A DNA stretch of 36,955 nucleotides from an uncultured Pseudomonadota bacterium (GCA_903900265.1 CAIUMM010000229.1:1-36955), one strand, 5' to 3'. Counted from the first letter of the stretch, positions 1 through 7,260 are shown. The notes: generated by a model not told the origin, from the sequence alone. Numbers and translations are program-made.

Positions 1-181
1 GCACCTTCTGACTTTGGTCCTTCTTAATGTGAAGAGATTGTCAGGTCGGCGTTGAATCTGCATTATTTGATATTTGTTTTATTATAGTTACAAGCATCGT
101 TATTGACGTAATTTTGAATCTTGTCGCCGGCCCGTCCTAAATCAAAGCGTTTTATCAGCCTCAAACCGTGTTTTATGCATC
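1..181. other. AT-rich flank without a recognisable gene
   Basis: This stretch is clearly richer in A and T than everything to its right (runs such as TATTTGTTTTATTATAG near 71-87). It contains no convincing reading frame. Isolated promoter-like hexamers occur (TTGATA at 67-72, TTGACG at 103-108), but none has a well-placed partner. It lies on the 5' side of a tRNA 3' fragment where the tRNA 5' half should be. It is therefore probably the edge of another integrated element or of displaced host DNA, not part of the recombinase-bearing island. Confidence 0.5.
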
Positions 182-226
182 CTGTTAATCAGAGGGTCCC
201 CTGTTCAAGTCAGGGAGCGGGAGCCA
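182..226 (+). tRNA. 3' fragment of tRNA-Asn(GTT), probable attachment site
   Basis: Reading rightward, the sequence fits tRNA positions 32-76: anticodon loop CTGTTAA (anticodon GTT), 3' anticodon strand TCAGA, variable loop GGGTC, T stem CCCTG with loop TTCAAGT and return strand CAGGG, acceptor strand AGCGGGA, discriminator G and encoded CCA at 224-226. The T stem pairs perfectly. The bases before 182 do not form the 5' anticodon strand, D arm or acceptor strand, so this is not a functional tRNA. A tRNA 3' half beside a recombinase gene is the usual form of an attachment site left by integration. The fragment also encodes the last six residues and the stop codon of the recombinase on the opposite strand. 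Confidence 0.75.
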
Positions 227-1914
227 TCTTGTCGTGTAGAAAGAACGTCGCCCAACCCGGGCCCCGTTCGGCCGGTTGAGGGGCTACTCGGAGCGTTAAC
301 CGAGCCGCCCTTCCTGCCTGCGGTGCCGCCGCCCTTCTTCCGGGGCGCCTGACCGACCTCGGCGTCGCCGCCGTCGGTGGTCAGATCGCCGCCGCCGTAA
401 TGGCCCGCCGGGAAGGCGTACTCGATGGTGAGGGTGCGCTCCTTCACGTCGATGCGCTTGATCCACGCCCGCAGGAACGCGCGACGCGCGGCCACGCTCC
501 CGTGGTCGAGCAGCTGGCGCATCTCCTCGACGTGCCGGCGGACCCGGGCCTCGCCGATCATGATGGGCTCGTTGCGCGATGTGTCGTGGAGGTCGGCCCG
601 CTTGGCTTCAAGCTGCGTGACCGTCTCCTTCCACTGCTTGATGCGCGGGCCCGCGATCTCCGGCTCCAGATGGCCGGTCTCCAGCGAGTTGTAGAGCCGG
701 TCGAGCCGCTTCCGAGCGTCGTCGAGCTTGGCTTCGACCGCCTCGACCTCTCCGCTCGCGGCCTTGCCTCGGGCGAGGATCTCCGCGTTGGTCTCGGCCA
801 GAAGCATCGTGATGTGCTCCTCCGTGAGCACGCCTGAGCGAAGGCGATCGGAGACCGCAGCCTCGGCTGCTTGCTGGTTCAGCAGCTTTCCATCGCAGGC
901 CTCCGGGCCGCACTTCATACGCTTCGCGCACCAGTAGTAGTGGACCGTCCCCGACTTGGCCGGGTGACCGATGAGCACCGAACCGCAGCCGGCGCACCGA
1001 AGCAGGCCGGAGAGGAGGTAGTTGCTATTGAGCGTCCGCGGGTGGATCTGTTCCCGGGTGCGCGTCTTGATCAGCGCCTGCACCGCTACGAAGTCCTCCG
1101 CGGAGACCAGCGCCGGGTGGGAGTCCTCGACGCGGATCGGCTCGACCAGTTCGCCGTCCTTGCGACGCTCGGTCTTGACCCCCCACACGCGGATGCCGGT
1201 GTAGGCGACGTTGCGCAGGATGTTGAGCACGGTGGAGACCGACCAGTGCTTCGCCCGGTGTGTCAGAATCCCCTCGGCGTTTAGGGCGCGGCGGATGCTG
1301 TTCGCGCCCTCGCCGTCGAGACACATCCGAAACATGCGCTGCACGATGGGCGCCATCACTGGATCGGGCGCGAGCACGCCTTTTGGTGATTCGCCGCTGC
1401 CTTTCCGCTGCACCGTGTACCCGGTGGGTACCGTGCCGCCGTTGTAGAAGCCCAGGCTCGCATTCTTCCGCATGCCGCGTGAGGTGTCCTCGCCGAGAGC
1501 CTCGCTGTAGTACTCGTCGAACGCCTCGATGATGCCTTCCATCAGGCGACCGCTGGCGTTGTCCTCGTGCGGCTCGTTGAGCGAGACCACGAGGACGCCG
1601 AGCTTGCGGAGCTGGGTCTTGTAGATCGCCGACTGGTAGCGGTTTCGCATGAACCGGCTCAGCTTCCACACGATGATCCGGTGGAAGGGCACGGGCTTCT
1701 TCGTGCGGACGACCCGCATCATCTCCTGGAACTGCTTCCGGTCGTCGTTCTTGCCGGTGAAGGCCGAATCGACGAACTCGGCCGCGACTTCCCAGCCCTG
1801 GCGCTTCGCCTCGGCGCGCGCGGCGTCGAGCTGGGCGGGGATGGATAGCTCCTTCTCGGCCTGCTTGGTGTCGGAGCAGCGGGCGTAGATCGCGACGTTG
1901 ATGGGCTTGCTCAT
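205..1914 (-). CDS. large serine recombinase / integrase
   Basis: This 569-aa site-specific recombinase probably integrates and excises the island. The N-terminal resolvase domain has the strand VAIYARCSD with nucleophile Ser14, and KLSRFMRN (about 84-91) carries the catalytic-type arginines R87 and R90. A recombinase domain follows (about 160-290). Next comes a zinc-ribbon-like segment with CAGC and two later cysteines (about 320-365), and then a coiled coil (about 390-460), the large serine integrase architecture. The ATG at 1914 is chosen because AGGAG precedes it and the resolvase fold starts at residue 5; the longer open frame upstream is low-complexity. The start overlaps the XRE gene stop (ATGA), so the two are coupled. 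The stop at 205-207 lies inside the tRNA-Asn fragment, so the C-terminus is set by the attachment site. Confidence 0.92.
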   Translation of the reverse strand: MSKPINVAIYARCSDTKQAEKELSIPAQLDAARAEAKRQGWEVAAEFVDSAFTGKNDDRKQFQEMMRVVRTKKPVPFHRIIVWKLSRFMRNRYQSAIYKTQLRKLGVLVVSLNEPHEDNASGRLMEGIIEAFDEYYSEALGEDTSRGMRKNASLGFYNGGTVPTGYTVQRKGSGESPKGVLAPDPVMAPIVQRMFRMCLDGEGANSIRRALNAEGILTHRAKHWSVSTVLNILRNVAYTGIRVWGVKTERRKDGELVEPIRVEDSHPALVSAEDFVAVQALIKTRTREQIHPRTLNSNYLLSGLLRCAGCGSVLIGHPAKSGTVHYYWCAKRMKCGPEACDGKLLNQQAAEAAVSDRLRSGVLTEEHITMLLAETNAEILARGKAASGEVEAVEAKLDDARKRLDRLYNSLETGHLEPEIAGPRIKQWKETVTQLEAKRADLHDTSRNEPIMIGEARVRRHVEEMRQLLDHGSVAARRAFLRAWIKRIDVKERTLTIEYAFPAGHYGGGDLTTDGGDAEVGQAPRKKGGGTAGRKGGSVNAPSSPSTGRTGPGLGDVLSTRQDGSRSLT

Positions 1915-2678
1915 CGGGCGCTCCTTTCGTCGAGGAGGGTGGCAAGGTGGGCGCTGGGGTCCGGTTCGCGGACGAGGTTCCGGGCCCACTGGATGAGCTG
2001 CGCCTTCAAGCGCGCTGGGATGTAGTGGAGGGCCTCTTCGCTGAGGAGCGGGGGCCGAAGCTTCGGGTCCAGCATCATCCGGGCGAAGAGCGCTTCGGTG
2101 TTGTCCACGAGCGACAGCTCGATCGGAAGATCCATCTTCACGCCTGCGTTCGCGAGCATCTCCCGGCGCTCGATGCCGTAGAGATCTGCCATCGCGAAGA
2201 GCCGCTTCACGTCGGGCGGCTTCGCAGGACCGCCCGTCTCGAAGCGCGAGAGGTAGGGCACGGAGAGCCCCAGAGCCGGTGCAGCCTGCCGGATCGAGAG
2301 CCCCGCGCCTTCGCGGATCCGTCGGAGGTAGTTGGGAAAGTCCGGGTTTCGATTCCACACGTAAGCAGGGGTGTCCTCGCCGCCCGCCATGGCCGGCGGA
2401 TCGTCACCCGCCTGCTGGGCCAGGTCCTCGCGAAGCGCTTCCGACTCGTTGTGCAGGGCGCTGACCGCGACGCCGAGGCTGTGGACCATGTCCGCACTCA
2501 ACCGTGGCGCCATCTTGCGGGCGTCCTCGGAGAGCTCAACCGCGTGCCGGCTCATGTACTCGGCGAGGTCGGCCTGGATTGCATCGACGTCGGCCTGGTT
2601 GTCAGCCGTGAGCCGGAGGGTGCGAATGAGCTGTCGCGTGGGGACCGGCTTGCGCGGGGGGCGTTGTTCTTTCGGCAT
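1911..2678 (-). CDS. XRE-family HTH regulator coupled to the recombinase
   Basis: This 255-aa protein probably controls the recombinase gene. Its N-terminal ~100 residues are helical and unrecognised. An XRE/Cro-type helix-turn-helix lies at about 117-175 (NYLRRIREGAGLS, then QAAPALGLSVPYLSRFE). The C-terminal ~80 residues are again unassigned. Two starts are possible: a GTG at 2693 and the ATG at 2678. The ATG is preferred because the GTG lies inside a perfect inverted repeat (TGTAC-N5-GTACA, 2678-2692) that looks like an operator, and an AAGG lies just upstream of the ATG. The stop overlaps the recombinase start, so both are read from one message. Autoregulation is an inference from the operator position. 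Confidence 0.82.
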   Translation of the reverse strand: MPKEQRPPRKPVPTRQLIRTLRLTADNQADVDAIQADLAEYMSRHAVELSEDARKMAPRLSADMVHSLGVAVSALHNESEALREDLAQQAGDDPPAMAGGEDTPAYVWNRNPDFPNYLRRIREGAGLSIRQAAPALGLSVPYLSRFETGGPAKPPDVKRLFAMADLYGIERREMLANAGVKMDLPIELSLVDNTEALFARMMLDPKLRPPLLSEEALHYIPARLKAQLIQWARNLVREPDPSAHLATLLDERSAR

Positions 2679-2692
2679 GTACGCCTTGTACA
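2678..2692. promoter_or_regulatory. palindromic operator candidate at the XRE gene start
   Basis: The 15-bp sequence TGTAC-GCCTT-GTACA is a perfect inverted repeat with a 5-bp spacer. It touches the ATG of the XRE regulator on the minus strand. A dimeric HTH protein commonly binds such a site, and here binding would block expression of the regulator and recombinase. On the minus strand a weak promoter (TTGCAG, 17 nt, TACAAG) would place its -10 inside the palindrome. No protein binding can be proven from sequence. Confidence 0.5.
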
Positions 2693-2744
2693 CCCGGGAG
2701 TAGATGACTGCAACGCGGTCGTCTCATCTTTTTTCAATTCGCGC

Positions 2745-2773
2745 TTGACGACGCCAGAGTGAGCCCGTATCTT
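2745..2773 (+). promoter_or_regulatory. sigma70-type promoter for the rightward HTH gene
   Basis: TTGACG at 2745-2750 and TATCTT at 2768-2773 are separated by exactly 17 nt. Transcription would start near 2780. That leaves almost no leader for an ATG at 2787 but about 40 nt for the ATG at 2823, which also has an AAGG upstream. The promoter lies between the divergent XRE/recombinase pair and the rightward small HTH gene, as in phage-like genetic switches. Confidence 0.5.
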
Positions 2774-2822
2774 CAGCGAGTCGCTCATGTCTCACTTTCT
2801 ACAACTCTCCGCAAGGCCCGCC

Positions 2823-3068
2823 ATGACCCTCCGCTACTTGCTCCGCCCCGACACCGTCCGCGCCCTCGTCGACGCGCACCATCTCACGCACACTCAGGTG
2901 GCAGCGCGGCTCGGGCTCTCCCGGGCGTATTGGTCGCAGCTCCTTCACGCCCGGCGTGCGCTGACTCCGAATACCCGGCGTCGGCTTCTGGATTGCGACC
3001 TGTTCGCGGGCGTGCCCGACGCGGACCTCTGGGAGCGCCTCGAAGTCCCCACGCGCGAGGCCAGCTGA
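2823..3068 (+). CDS. small Cro/XRE-like HTH protein
   Basis: This 81-aa protein is little more than one DNA-binding domain. It reads as RYLLRPDTVRALVDAHHL, then THTQVAARLGLSRAYWSQLL, the classic helix-turn-helix pattern, with a basic recognition region and a short acidic tail. An in-frame ATG at 2787 would add 12 residues, but it has no ribosome site and sits too close to the predicted transcription start. The gene is divergent from the XRE/recombinase pair, like the second repressor of a phage or ICE switch. It may drive or repress the replication genes to its right. The target site is unknown. Confidence 0.72.
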   Translation: MTLRYLLRPDTVRALVDAHHLTHTQVAARLGLSRAYWSQLLHARRALTPNTRRRLLDCDLFAGVPDADLWERLEVPTREAS

Positions 3069-3070
3069 TC

Positions 3071-3277
3071 ATGGCCGTCGTCCTCACGCCCGCGCAGGAG
3101 ACCGCACGCCGCGAGGCGATTCGCGCGCTCGCCGTCCTTCTGGCCCTGGAGATCACCGGCCAGAACTACGACGACGGCGAGGCGCCGATGCCGTGCTCGC
3201 TCGCTGAGCTAGACAAGCCGCTCACGGCGGCCAACTCCCCCTTCCCAGAGAGCGAGTCCGACGCGCACGGCGCGTAG
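3071..3277 (+). CDS. small hypothetical protein
   Basis: This 68-aa frame begins with an ATG two bases after the stop of the small HTH gene, so the two are probably co-transcribed. The first ~30 residues form a likely amphipathic helix (TPAQETARREAIRALAVLLA). The rest is acidic and probably disordered. No family is recognised. An open frame extends upstream to 2759 in the same phase, but that part overlaps the HTH gene out of phase and is not credible. Position and codon use support a real gene of the early, regulatory part of the element. Confidence 0.55.
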   Translation: MAVVLTPAQETARREAIRALAVLLALEITGQNYDDGEAPMPCSLAELDKPLTAANSPFPESESDAHGA

Positions 3278-3319
3278 TCCGCTCCCGCCGCAACCCCGCC
3301 TTCTACTGTCGAGATTCCG

Positions 3320-4183
3320 ATGGACGCCACCCGTCTGCCCGCCATCCGCCTCCACCTCTCCGCCTTCGATAACGCTTGGGACAACCAGCCGAAGCCGCGC
3401 GAGACCACCGCCGCTGGACTCGTCCGCGCGCTCACCACGTTCCCGGTCCTCGCCGTGGAGAACAAGCTGGCGTTGCCGGCGTGGTCGCCCGCGCGCTTCC
3501 GCCGGGGCGCGACGCGGAAGGCTTGTGCCGTGGAGGACGTGTCCTGCCTGGTGCTGGACTTCGACGCCGGGGATCCCGATGACGCGCTCGCCGTGTGGGA
3601 TGGCCACCTCGTCGTGTTGCACACCACCTGGTCGCACACGCCCGAGGCGCCGAGGTTCCGCCTCGTGGTTCCGCTCGCACGGCCGGTCCCGTTGATCTCG
3701 TGGGCGAGGGCCTGGGCTTGGGCGGCGGAACGAGCGCCGGTTGCTGACGTCGCGTGCAAGGACCCGTCCCGCCTGTACTTTCGGCCGGCGTTGCCCCGAG
3801 CGGACGCGCCGCACCGCAGCGAGGTCCGGGTCGGGGCGCTTCTGGATGTTTTGGATGTGTTGCCGGAGCCACCCCCGGCCGCGCCCGCGGTCCGCATCCA
3901 CGCCGCTGAGCTTTGCGTCCCGGCCCGCCTGCGGGACAGCGCCGTGCGCGGCCGACTGATGACCGATCCCGAGAGCCGGGAGCGCGCCGCCTTCGACGCG
4001 GGCGCCACGATCACCGGTGGGACGGGCCTGCGGCGAGCCACCGGCATCGTTTGCCCTGCGTGCGGCCGAGCGTCGGTCTGGTTCTACCTCGCACCGACCA
4101 GACTGCGCCGCGCGCGCTGCAATCACCGGTCGACATGCGGCTGGACCGGCGGGATCGAGTTGCTGCTCGCGGGTGCGGCATGA
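3320..4183 (+). CDS. PrimPol-like DNA primase with C-terminal zinc finger
   Basis: This 287-aa protein probably primes replication of the element. It has features of the archaeo-eukaryotic primase (AEP/PrimPol) fold. The metal-binding pair Asp80/Asp82 lies in CLVLDFDAGD. A histidine-containing strand HTTWSHT is at 101-107, with PRFRLVVPL just after it. A basic segment CKDPSRLYF (about 146-154) follows, close to the pattern seen in plasmid and phage bifunctional primases. A zinc-finger-like region with CPACG and two later cysteines lies at about 240-275. The stop overlaps the next gene's ATG (ATGA), so it is coupled to the VapE-like ATPase. Primase plus helicase in adjacent genes is the usual arrangement in satellites and prophages. 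Confidence 0.75.
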   Translation: MDATRLPAIRLHLSAFDNAWDNQPKPRETTAAGLVRALTTFPVLAVENKLALPAWSPARFRRGATRKACAVEDVSCLVLDFDAGDPDDALAVWDGHLVVLHTTWSHTPEAPRFRLVVPLARPVPLISWARAWAWAAERAPVADVACKDPSRLYFRPALPRADAPHRSEVRVGALLDVLDVLPEPPPAAPAVRIHAAELCVPARLRDSAVRGRLMTDPESRERAAFDAGATITGGTGLRRATGIVCPACGRASVWFYLAPTRLRRARCNHRSTCGWTGGIELLLAGAA

Positions 4184-5451
4184 ACGCCGCCAACACGGCG
4201 ATGGTGCTCGGCCCCGCCGCGGTGAAGGCGGCTGGCGTCGTCGTCGATCGAGAACCCGACTTCGACGTGCAGCACGGACTCGACAAGACCGAGAAGGGAA
4301 AGCCGGTCGCATCGATCCGCAATGCGGCGCACATCCTGCAACACGACGAGCGCTGGTCCGAGCGTCTGCGCTGGTCGCAGCTGCACGACGAAGCGCACCT
4401 CGATGGCGAGGCGCTCACCGACGACCGGGAGACCGAGCTGGCGATTTGGCTCGACGATGTCTACGGGCTTCGCGTCTCGCCCGAGACCCTCAACCGGGCC
4501 ACCGCGTACGTCGCCCACCGCTCCCCCTACGATCCTGTTCGCGACTACCTGAACGGCCTCGCCTGGGACGGCGTCCCGAGGCTGACCGAACTGCTCCCCC
4601 GGTACTTCTCCGCAGAGGACACGCCGCTGAATCGCCGCTTCGGCGTGGCGTTCATGGTGAGCGCCGTCGCCCGCGCGTTCAAGCCGGGGTGCAAGGTCGA
4701 CACCATGCTCGTCCTCATCGGCGGGCAGGGCCAGCAGAAGTCCACGACGATCGGCGCCTTCGTCCCCGATGAGGCCTGGTTCGCCGACACGACGCTCGAC
4801 CTGAACTCCAAGGAGGGCTTCCTCCAGATCAAGGGCGTTTGGATTTACGAAGTCGCCGAGCTGAACGCGCTCCGGCGTACGTCGAACGAGCAGGCGAAGG
4901 CGTTCCTGTCGAGCCGAGTCGACCGTTTCCGTCGGCCGTACGGTCGCCACATCGAGGCCCACCCCCGCCGAGTGGTGCTCGTGGGCTCGGCGAACCGGGA
5001 TGAGATCCTCACCGACGACACCGGTGGCCGCCGGTTCTGGCCGGTGCGCGTCGGCGCAATGGACGCTGCCGGGATCGTCGTGATGCGCGATCAGCTCTGG
5101 GCCGAGGCCGTCGCCCGCTACCGCGACGGTGAGACGTGGTGGCTCAATCGTGAGGAGGAAGTTTGGCTCAAGGATGCCCAACTCCTGCACGAGGAGCCGG
5201 ACGCCTGGGAGCCGCGTCTTGAGGGGTGGGTCGTCCATCAGGACGCGCCGTTCACCGTGGAGCAGGCCCTCGCCGACGGGCTCGGCCTGCCGTTCGAGCG
5301 GTGGGACAAGAAGGTGCGGCAGCGCGTGGGCCGCGCTTTGTCTCGGCTGGGATGCACGAAGACGCGCCCGCGGAGCCTGGAGAAGGCGCGCGCGTGGTGC
5401 TGGGAACGGCCCCCGAGCATGGACCCCACGAAAAACAATGGAGCGTCGTAG
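4180..5451 (+). CDS. VapE/D5-type P-loop ATPase, putative replicative helicase
   Basis: This 423-aa protein belongs to the virulence-associated E group of P-loop ATPases, which work as helicases beside a primase in phages and satellites. The Walker A region is LIGGQGQQKST (about 179-189), where the usual glycine before lysine is Gln186. A Walker B-like strand GVWIYEVAEL follows. The family hallmark VDRFRRPYGR lies further on, then VVLVGSANRDEILTDDTGGR. The ATG at 4180 is chosen for its 4-nt overlap with the primase stop; the longer open frame to 3913 only shadows the primase. The C-terminal ~70 residues may bind DNA. The 3' end carries one copy of the repeat CATGGACC that recurs just downstream. 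Confidence 0.88.
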   Translation: MNAANTAMVLGPAAVKAAGVVVDREPDFDVQHGLDKTEKGKPVASIRNAAHILQHDERWSERLRWSQLHDEAHLDGEALTDDRETELAIWLDDVYGLRVSPETLNRATAYVAHRSPYDPVRDYLNGLAWDGVPRLTELLPRYFSAEDTPLNRRFGVAFMVSAVARAFKPGCKVDTMLVLIGGQGQQKSTTIGAFVPDEAWFADTTLDLNSKEGFLQIKGVWIYEVAELNALRRTSNEQAKAFLSSRVDRFRRPYGRHIEAHPRRVVLVGSANRDEILTDDTGGRRFWPVRVGAMDAAGIVVMRDQLWAEAVARYRDGETWWLNREEEVWLKDAQLLHEEPDAWEPRLEGWVVHQDAPFTVEQALADGLGLPFERWDKKVRQRVGRALSRLGCTKTRPRSLEKARAWCWERPPSMDPTKNNGAS

Positions 5452-5596
5452 CGAAATGATGCGGTCCATGCTGCCGCCGACGTGGACCGGGGTGGACCGC
5501 GTGGACCAGCGGTCCATGCGGTCCATGTCCCGCGGAGCATGGACCACTGAAATCAACGAGGAACTTTCATCGCTTCTCGCGCGGTCCGGGTGGTCC
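5418..5596. repeat. cluster of GGTCCATG/CATGGACC repeats, possible origin
   Basis: The 8-mer GGTCCATG or its complement CATGGACC occurs at 5418-5425, 5463-5470, 5511-5518, 5520-5527 and 5538-5545. The shorter TGGACC occurs at 5483, 5493 and 5502, and GGTCC at 5583 and 5592. That makes ten related copies in both orientations within 180 bp, three of them about 10 bp apart, or one helical turn. The cluster sits directly downstream of the primase/helicase pair. Iteron-like origins or operators look like this, but low-complexity coding sequence could also create it. Confidence 0.5.
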
Positions 5597-5632
5597 GGGT
5601 CGTTGCGAGGCGTGCGAAACAGCGCGGCGTGA
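5438..5632 (+). CDS. possible small ORF across the repeat cluster
   Basis: An ATG at 5438 opens a 64-aa frame that overlaps the VapE-like gene by 14 nt and ends 18 nt before the acidic protein gene. The product would be rich in Trp, Arg, Ser and Met, because it is written by the GGTCC repeats (for example PPTWTGVDRVDQRSMRSM). No family or domain is recognised and no clear ribosome site is seen. It may be a real coupled gene or only an accident of the repeat cluster. Confidence 0.25.
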   Translation: MERRSEMMRSMLPPTWTGVDRVDQRSMRSMSRGAWTTEINEELSSLLARSGWSGSLRGVRNSAA

Positions 5633-5650
5633 GCCGCAAGGAGCGAGAAG

Positions 5651-6064
5651 ATGCCCTGGTACATCCATACGGACGACGACGGGAACCAGACCAAGTTCTG
5701 GTCCGACGAGGAGATCGAGACCGACGAGGAGGAAGCGCCCGACGACGAGGACGGCGAGGACGACGACGACGACGACTCGGATGACGGCGACGTGGAGGAA
5801 GACGCGTCGGAGGCCGAGGAGTCGAACAAGGACAGCCCGGAGCAGTACGCCCGCGTCGAGGCGTTCTACAACGCGGAACGGGCGGCGGTCCGCCGAAGCG
5901 ACGACGCAGCTGAGCTTCGGCTCAAGCGCCAGTCCTATGAGAACGCTCTGCAGACGCCGAATCCGTCGCAGATCGGGCTCATGCGCGTCCGCGACCTGCT
6001 GCGCCTCGTGGAGCAGCGTGAGCTGGACCTCCGGGCGAAGCGCCTCGCTGATCGGAAACGCTGA
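5651..6064 (+). CDS. acidic hypothetical protein
   Basis: This 137-aa protein starts at an ATG with a good AAGGAG upstream. Residues about 18-65 are an extreme run of Asp and Glu, surely disordered. The second half, with SPEQYARVEAFYNAERAAVR and later DLLRLVEQRELDLRAKRLA, is helical and mixed-charge. Such acidic tails occur in DNA mimics and in proteins that bind basic partners, but no family is recognised here. The stop overlaps the next start (TGATG), so it is coupled to the HTH protein that follows. Confidence 0.65.
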   Translation: MPWYIHTDDDGNQTKFWSDEEIETDEEEAPDDEDGEDDDDDDSDDGDVEEDASEAEESNKDSPEQYARVEAFYNAERAAVRRSDDAAELRLKRQSYENALQTPNPSQIGLMRVRDLLRLVEQRELDLRAKRLADRKR

Positions 6065-7218
6065 TGGCCACGCTCGACCAGGTGTTCGCCCAAGAGTCCG
6101 CGTGGATCGCCGCGTGTGACGACGTGGACGCGCTCCTCGACCGGATCGCCGAGTGGCGCGACGACGCCCGCCTGGCCGAGGCCCGCGGGCACTACCTCGT
6201 GCGGATCCGAGCCGGAGACCTCGTCGAGCTGGCCCAGAGGAGGGTGGTGCGGTTCAAGGCGGTGGAGATCAAGGGGGAGAGGCTCCGATCCCAACCGGCG
6301 ACGCCGACGACCCGGACGGAGCCGGCGCCCAACGCGGTGGTGAAGGAGGCGCCCCGCTACGACGACTCCACCGACAAGCTGGCCAAGCTCCAGGTTGAGC
6401 TCGATGCGAGCCGTGCGTCACAGCGCAAGGCGGAGCGAGAGCGGGCGGTCGCGGACGCGCTCGCCATCCCGCAAGCCGGGGAGGCCGCGGCGGCGAAACG
6501 AGCCGCCGACGAGGCGAAGAACGCCCTGGCTCGCCAGCGGAATGCCGGTGCAACGACGAGCCCAGCTCGGCAGCAGGGCGCAGCGCCCACGGGCACCACG
6601 TCGCAGCGCACGGAACCGGCGGCAGCCGCGCGGGTGCGGGCGGCGCCGACGTCGGCGCCACAGAACGTAGCCGCCAAGACGGCCCTTGACCTTCGTCGCG
6701 TGCAGACCGATGCGTCGGCTGCGCGCGCGGCTTCACCGCGGGTTGCGGCTGCGGCGCCGATCTCGGCCGCCACCCCGCGCGCCAATCCGGCACCGACCCA
6801 GTCGGACCTCGCTCGCGCCATCGGCGACGCCGTCGTCGCGAAGCTGGCTGGCAAACCACCGGCACACGAACTCGCGAAGTCCGACCGCGAGGCGCTGGAG
6901 TCGGCGGGCCGGTTTCCGATCCCAGGACCGAAGAACCCGACGGGGGTGTGGCGCCCGGACGACGAATGGCCGGAGGAGTGGACCCTCACCGGCTTCGACC
7001 TTGCGGTCTTCCGCGGGCGGGTGAGGGTCACGCAGAAGGTGCTCGCCGGGCAACTCGGCGTGGAGCAGGGCACCATCTCGAAAGCCGAGTCCGCTGTCAA
7101 GGCGAAGCTCGGGCCGACGTTGCAGGTCGCGCTGCGGAAGGCGATCGACGACCTCAACAAGAGCCCGGATCGGCCAAGGCGGGAGGGGGACGTAGGCGGG
7201 GGGCCGAGCCGGGGATAG
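6064..7218 (+). CDS. HTH-containing protein with long low-complexity linker
   Basis: This 384-aa protein has a helical N-terminal part (about 1-75). A long Ala/Arg/Thr/Pro-rich region follows with a charged coiled coil (about 100-160), probably disordered beyond that. A C-terminal XRE-like helix-turn-helix lies at about 307-362 (LAVFRGRVRVTQKVLAGQLG, then VEQGTISKAES). The HTH suggests a regulator or a replication-initiation accessory. It is the last gene before the defence operon, and three GGAATAT repeats follow its stop directly, making it the best candidate in the window for a regulator of the BREX promoter. That link is inference. It is coupled to the acidic protein upstream. Confidence 0.65.
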   Translation: MATLDQVFAQESAWIAACDDVDALLDRIAEWRDDARLAEARGHYLVRIRAGDLVELAQRRVVRFKAVEIKGERLRSQPATPTTRTEPAPNAVVKEAPRYDDSTDKLAKLQVELDASRASQRKAERERAVADALAIPQAGEAAAAKRAADEAKNALARQRNAGATTSPARQQGAAPTGTTSQRTEPAAAARVRAAPTSAPQNVAAKTALDLRRVQTDASAARAASPRVAAAAPISAATPRANPAPTQSDLARAIGDAVVAKLAGKPPAHELAKSDREALESAGRFPIPGPKNPTGVWRPDDEWPEEWTLTGFDLAVFRGRVRVTQKVLAGQLGVEQGTISKAESAVKAKLGPTLQVALRKAIDDLNKSPDRPRREGDVGGGPSRG

Positions 7219-7260
7219 GAATATTGCGATTCTGGAAGCGGAATATTCTTTGGGAATATG
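7218..7260. repeat. three GGAATAT repeats, possible operator
   Basis: GGAATATT at 7218-7225, GGAATATT at 7240-7247 and GGAATATG at 7253-7260 follow the stop of the HTH gene. Their AT-rich centres stand out in GC-rich DNA. They open the 326-bp gap before the BREX operon (7219-7544), which also holds an extended -10 element and a short hairpin but no convincing gene. They could be binding sites for the upstream HTH protein. Confidence 0.4.

Noticed and set aside
1915..2358. N-terminal extension of the recombinase by 148 codons
   Set aside because: The extension is Arg/Pro/Ala-rich shadow of the XRE gene. The resolvase fold starts right after the ATG at 1914, which has AGGAG.
3913..4179. Upstream extension of the VapE-like gene
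   Set aside because: It overlaps the zinc-finger end of the primase in another frame. The ATGA overlap at 4180 is the natural start.
4123..5829. Minus-strand 568-codon frame opposite the VapE-like gene
   Set aside because: It spans two real genes and the repeat cluster, begins in Ser-rich sequence created by the acidic gene, and shows no domain.
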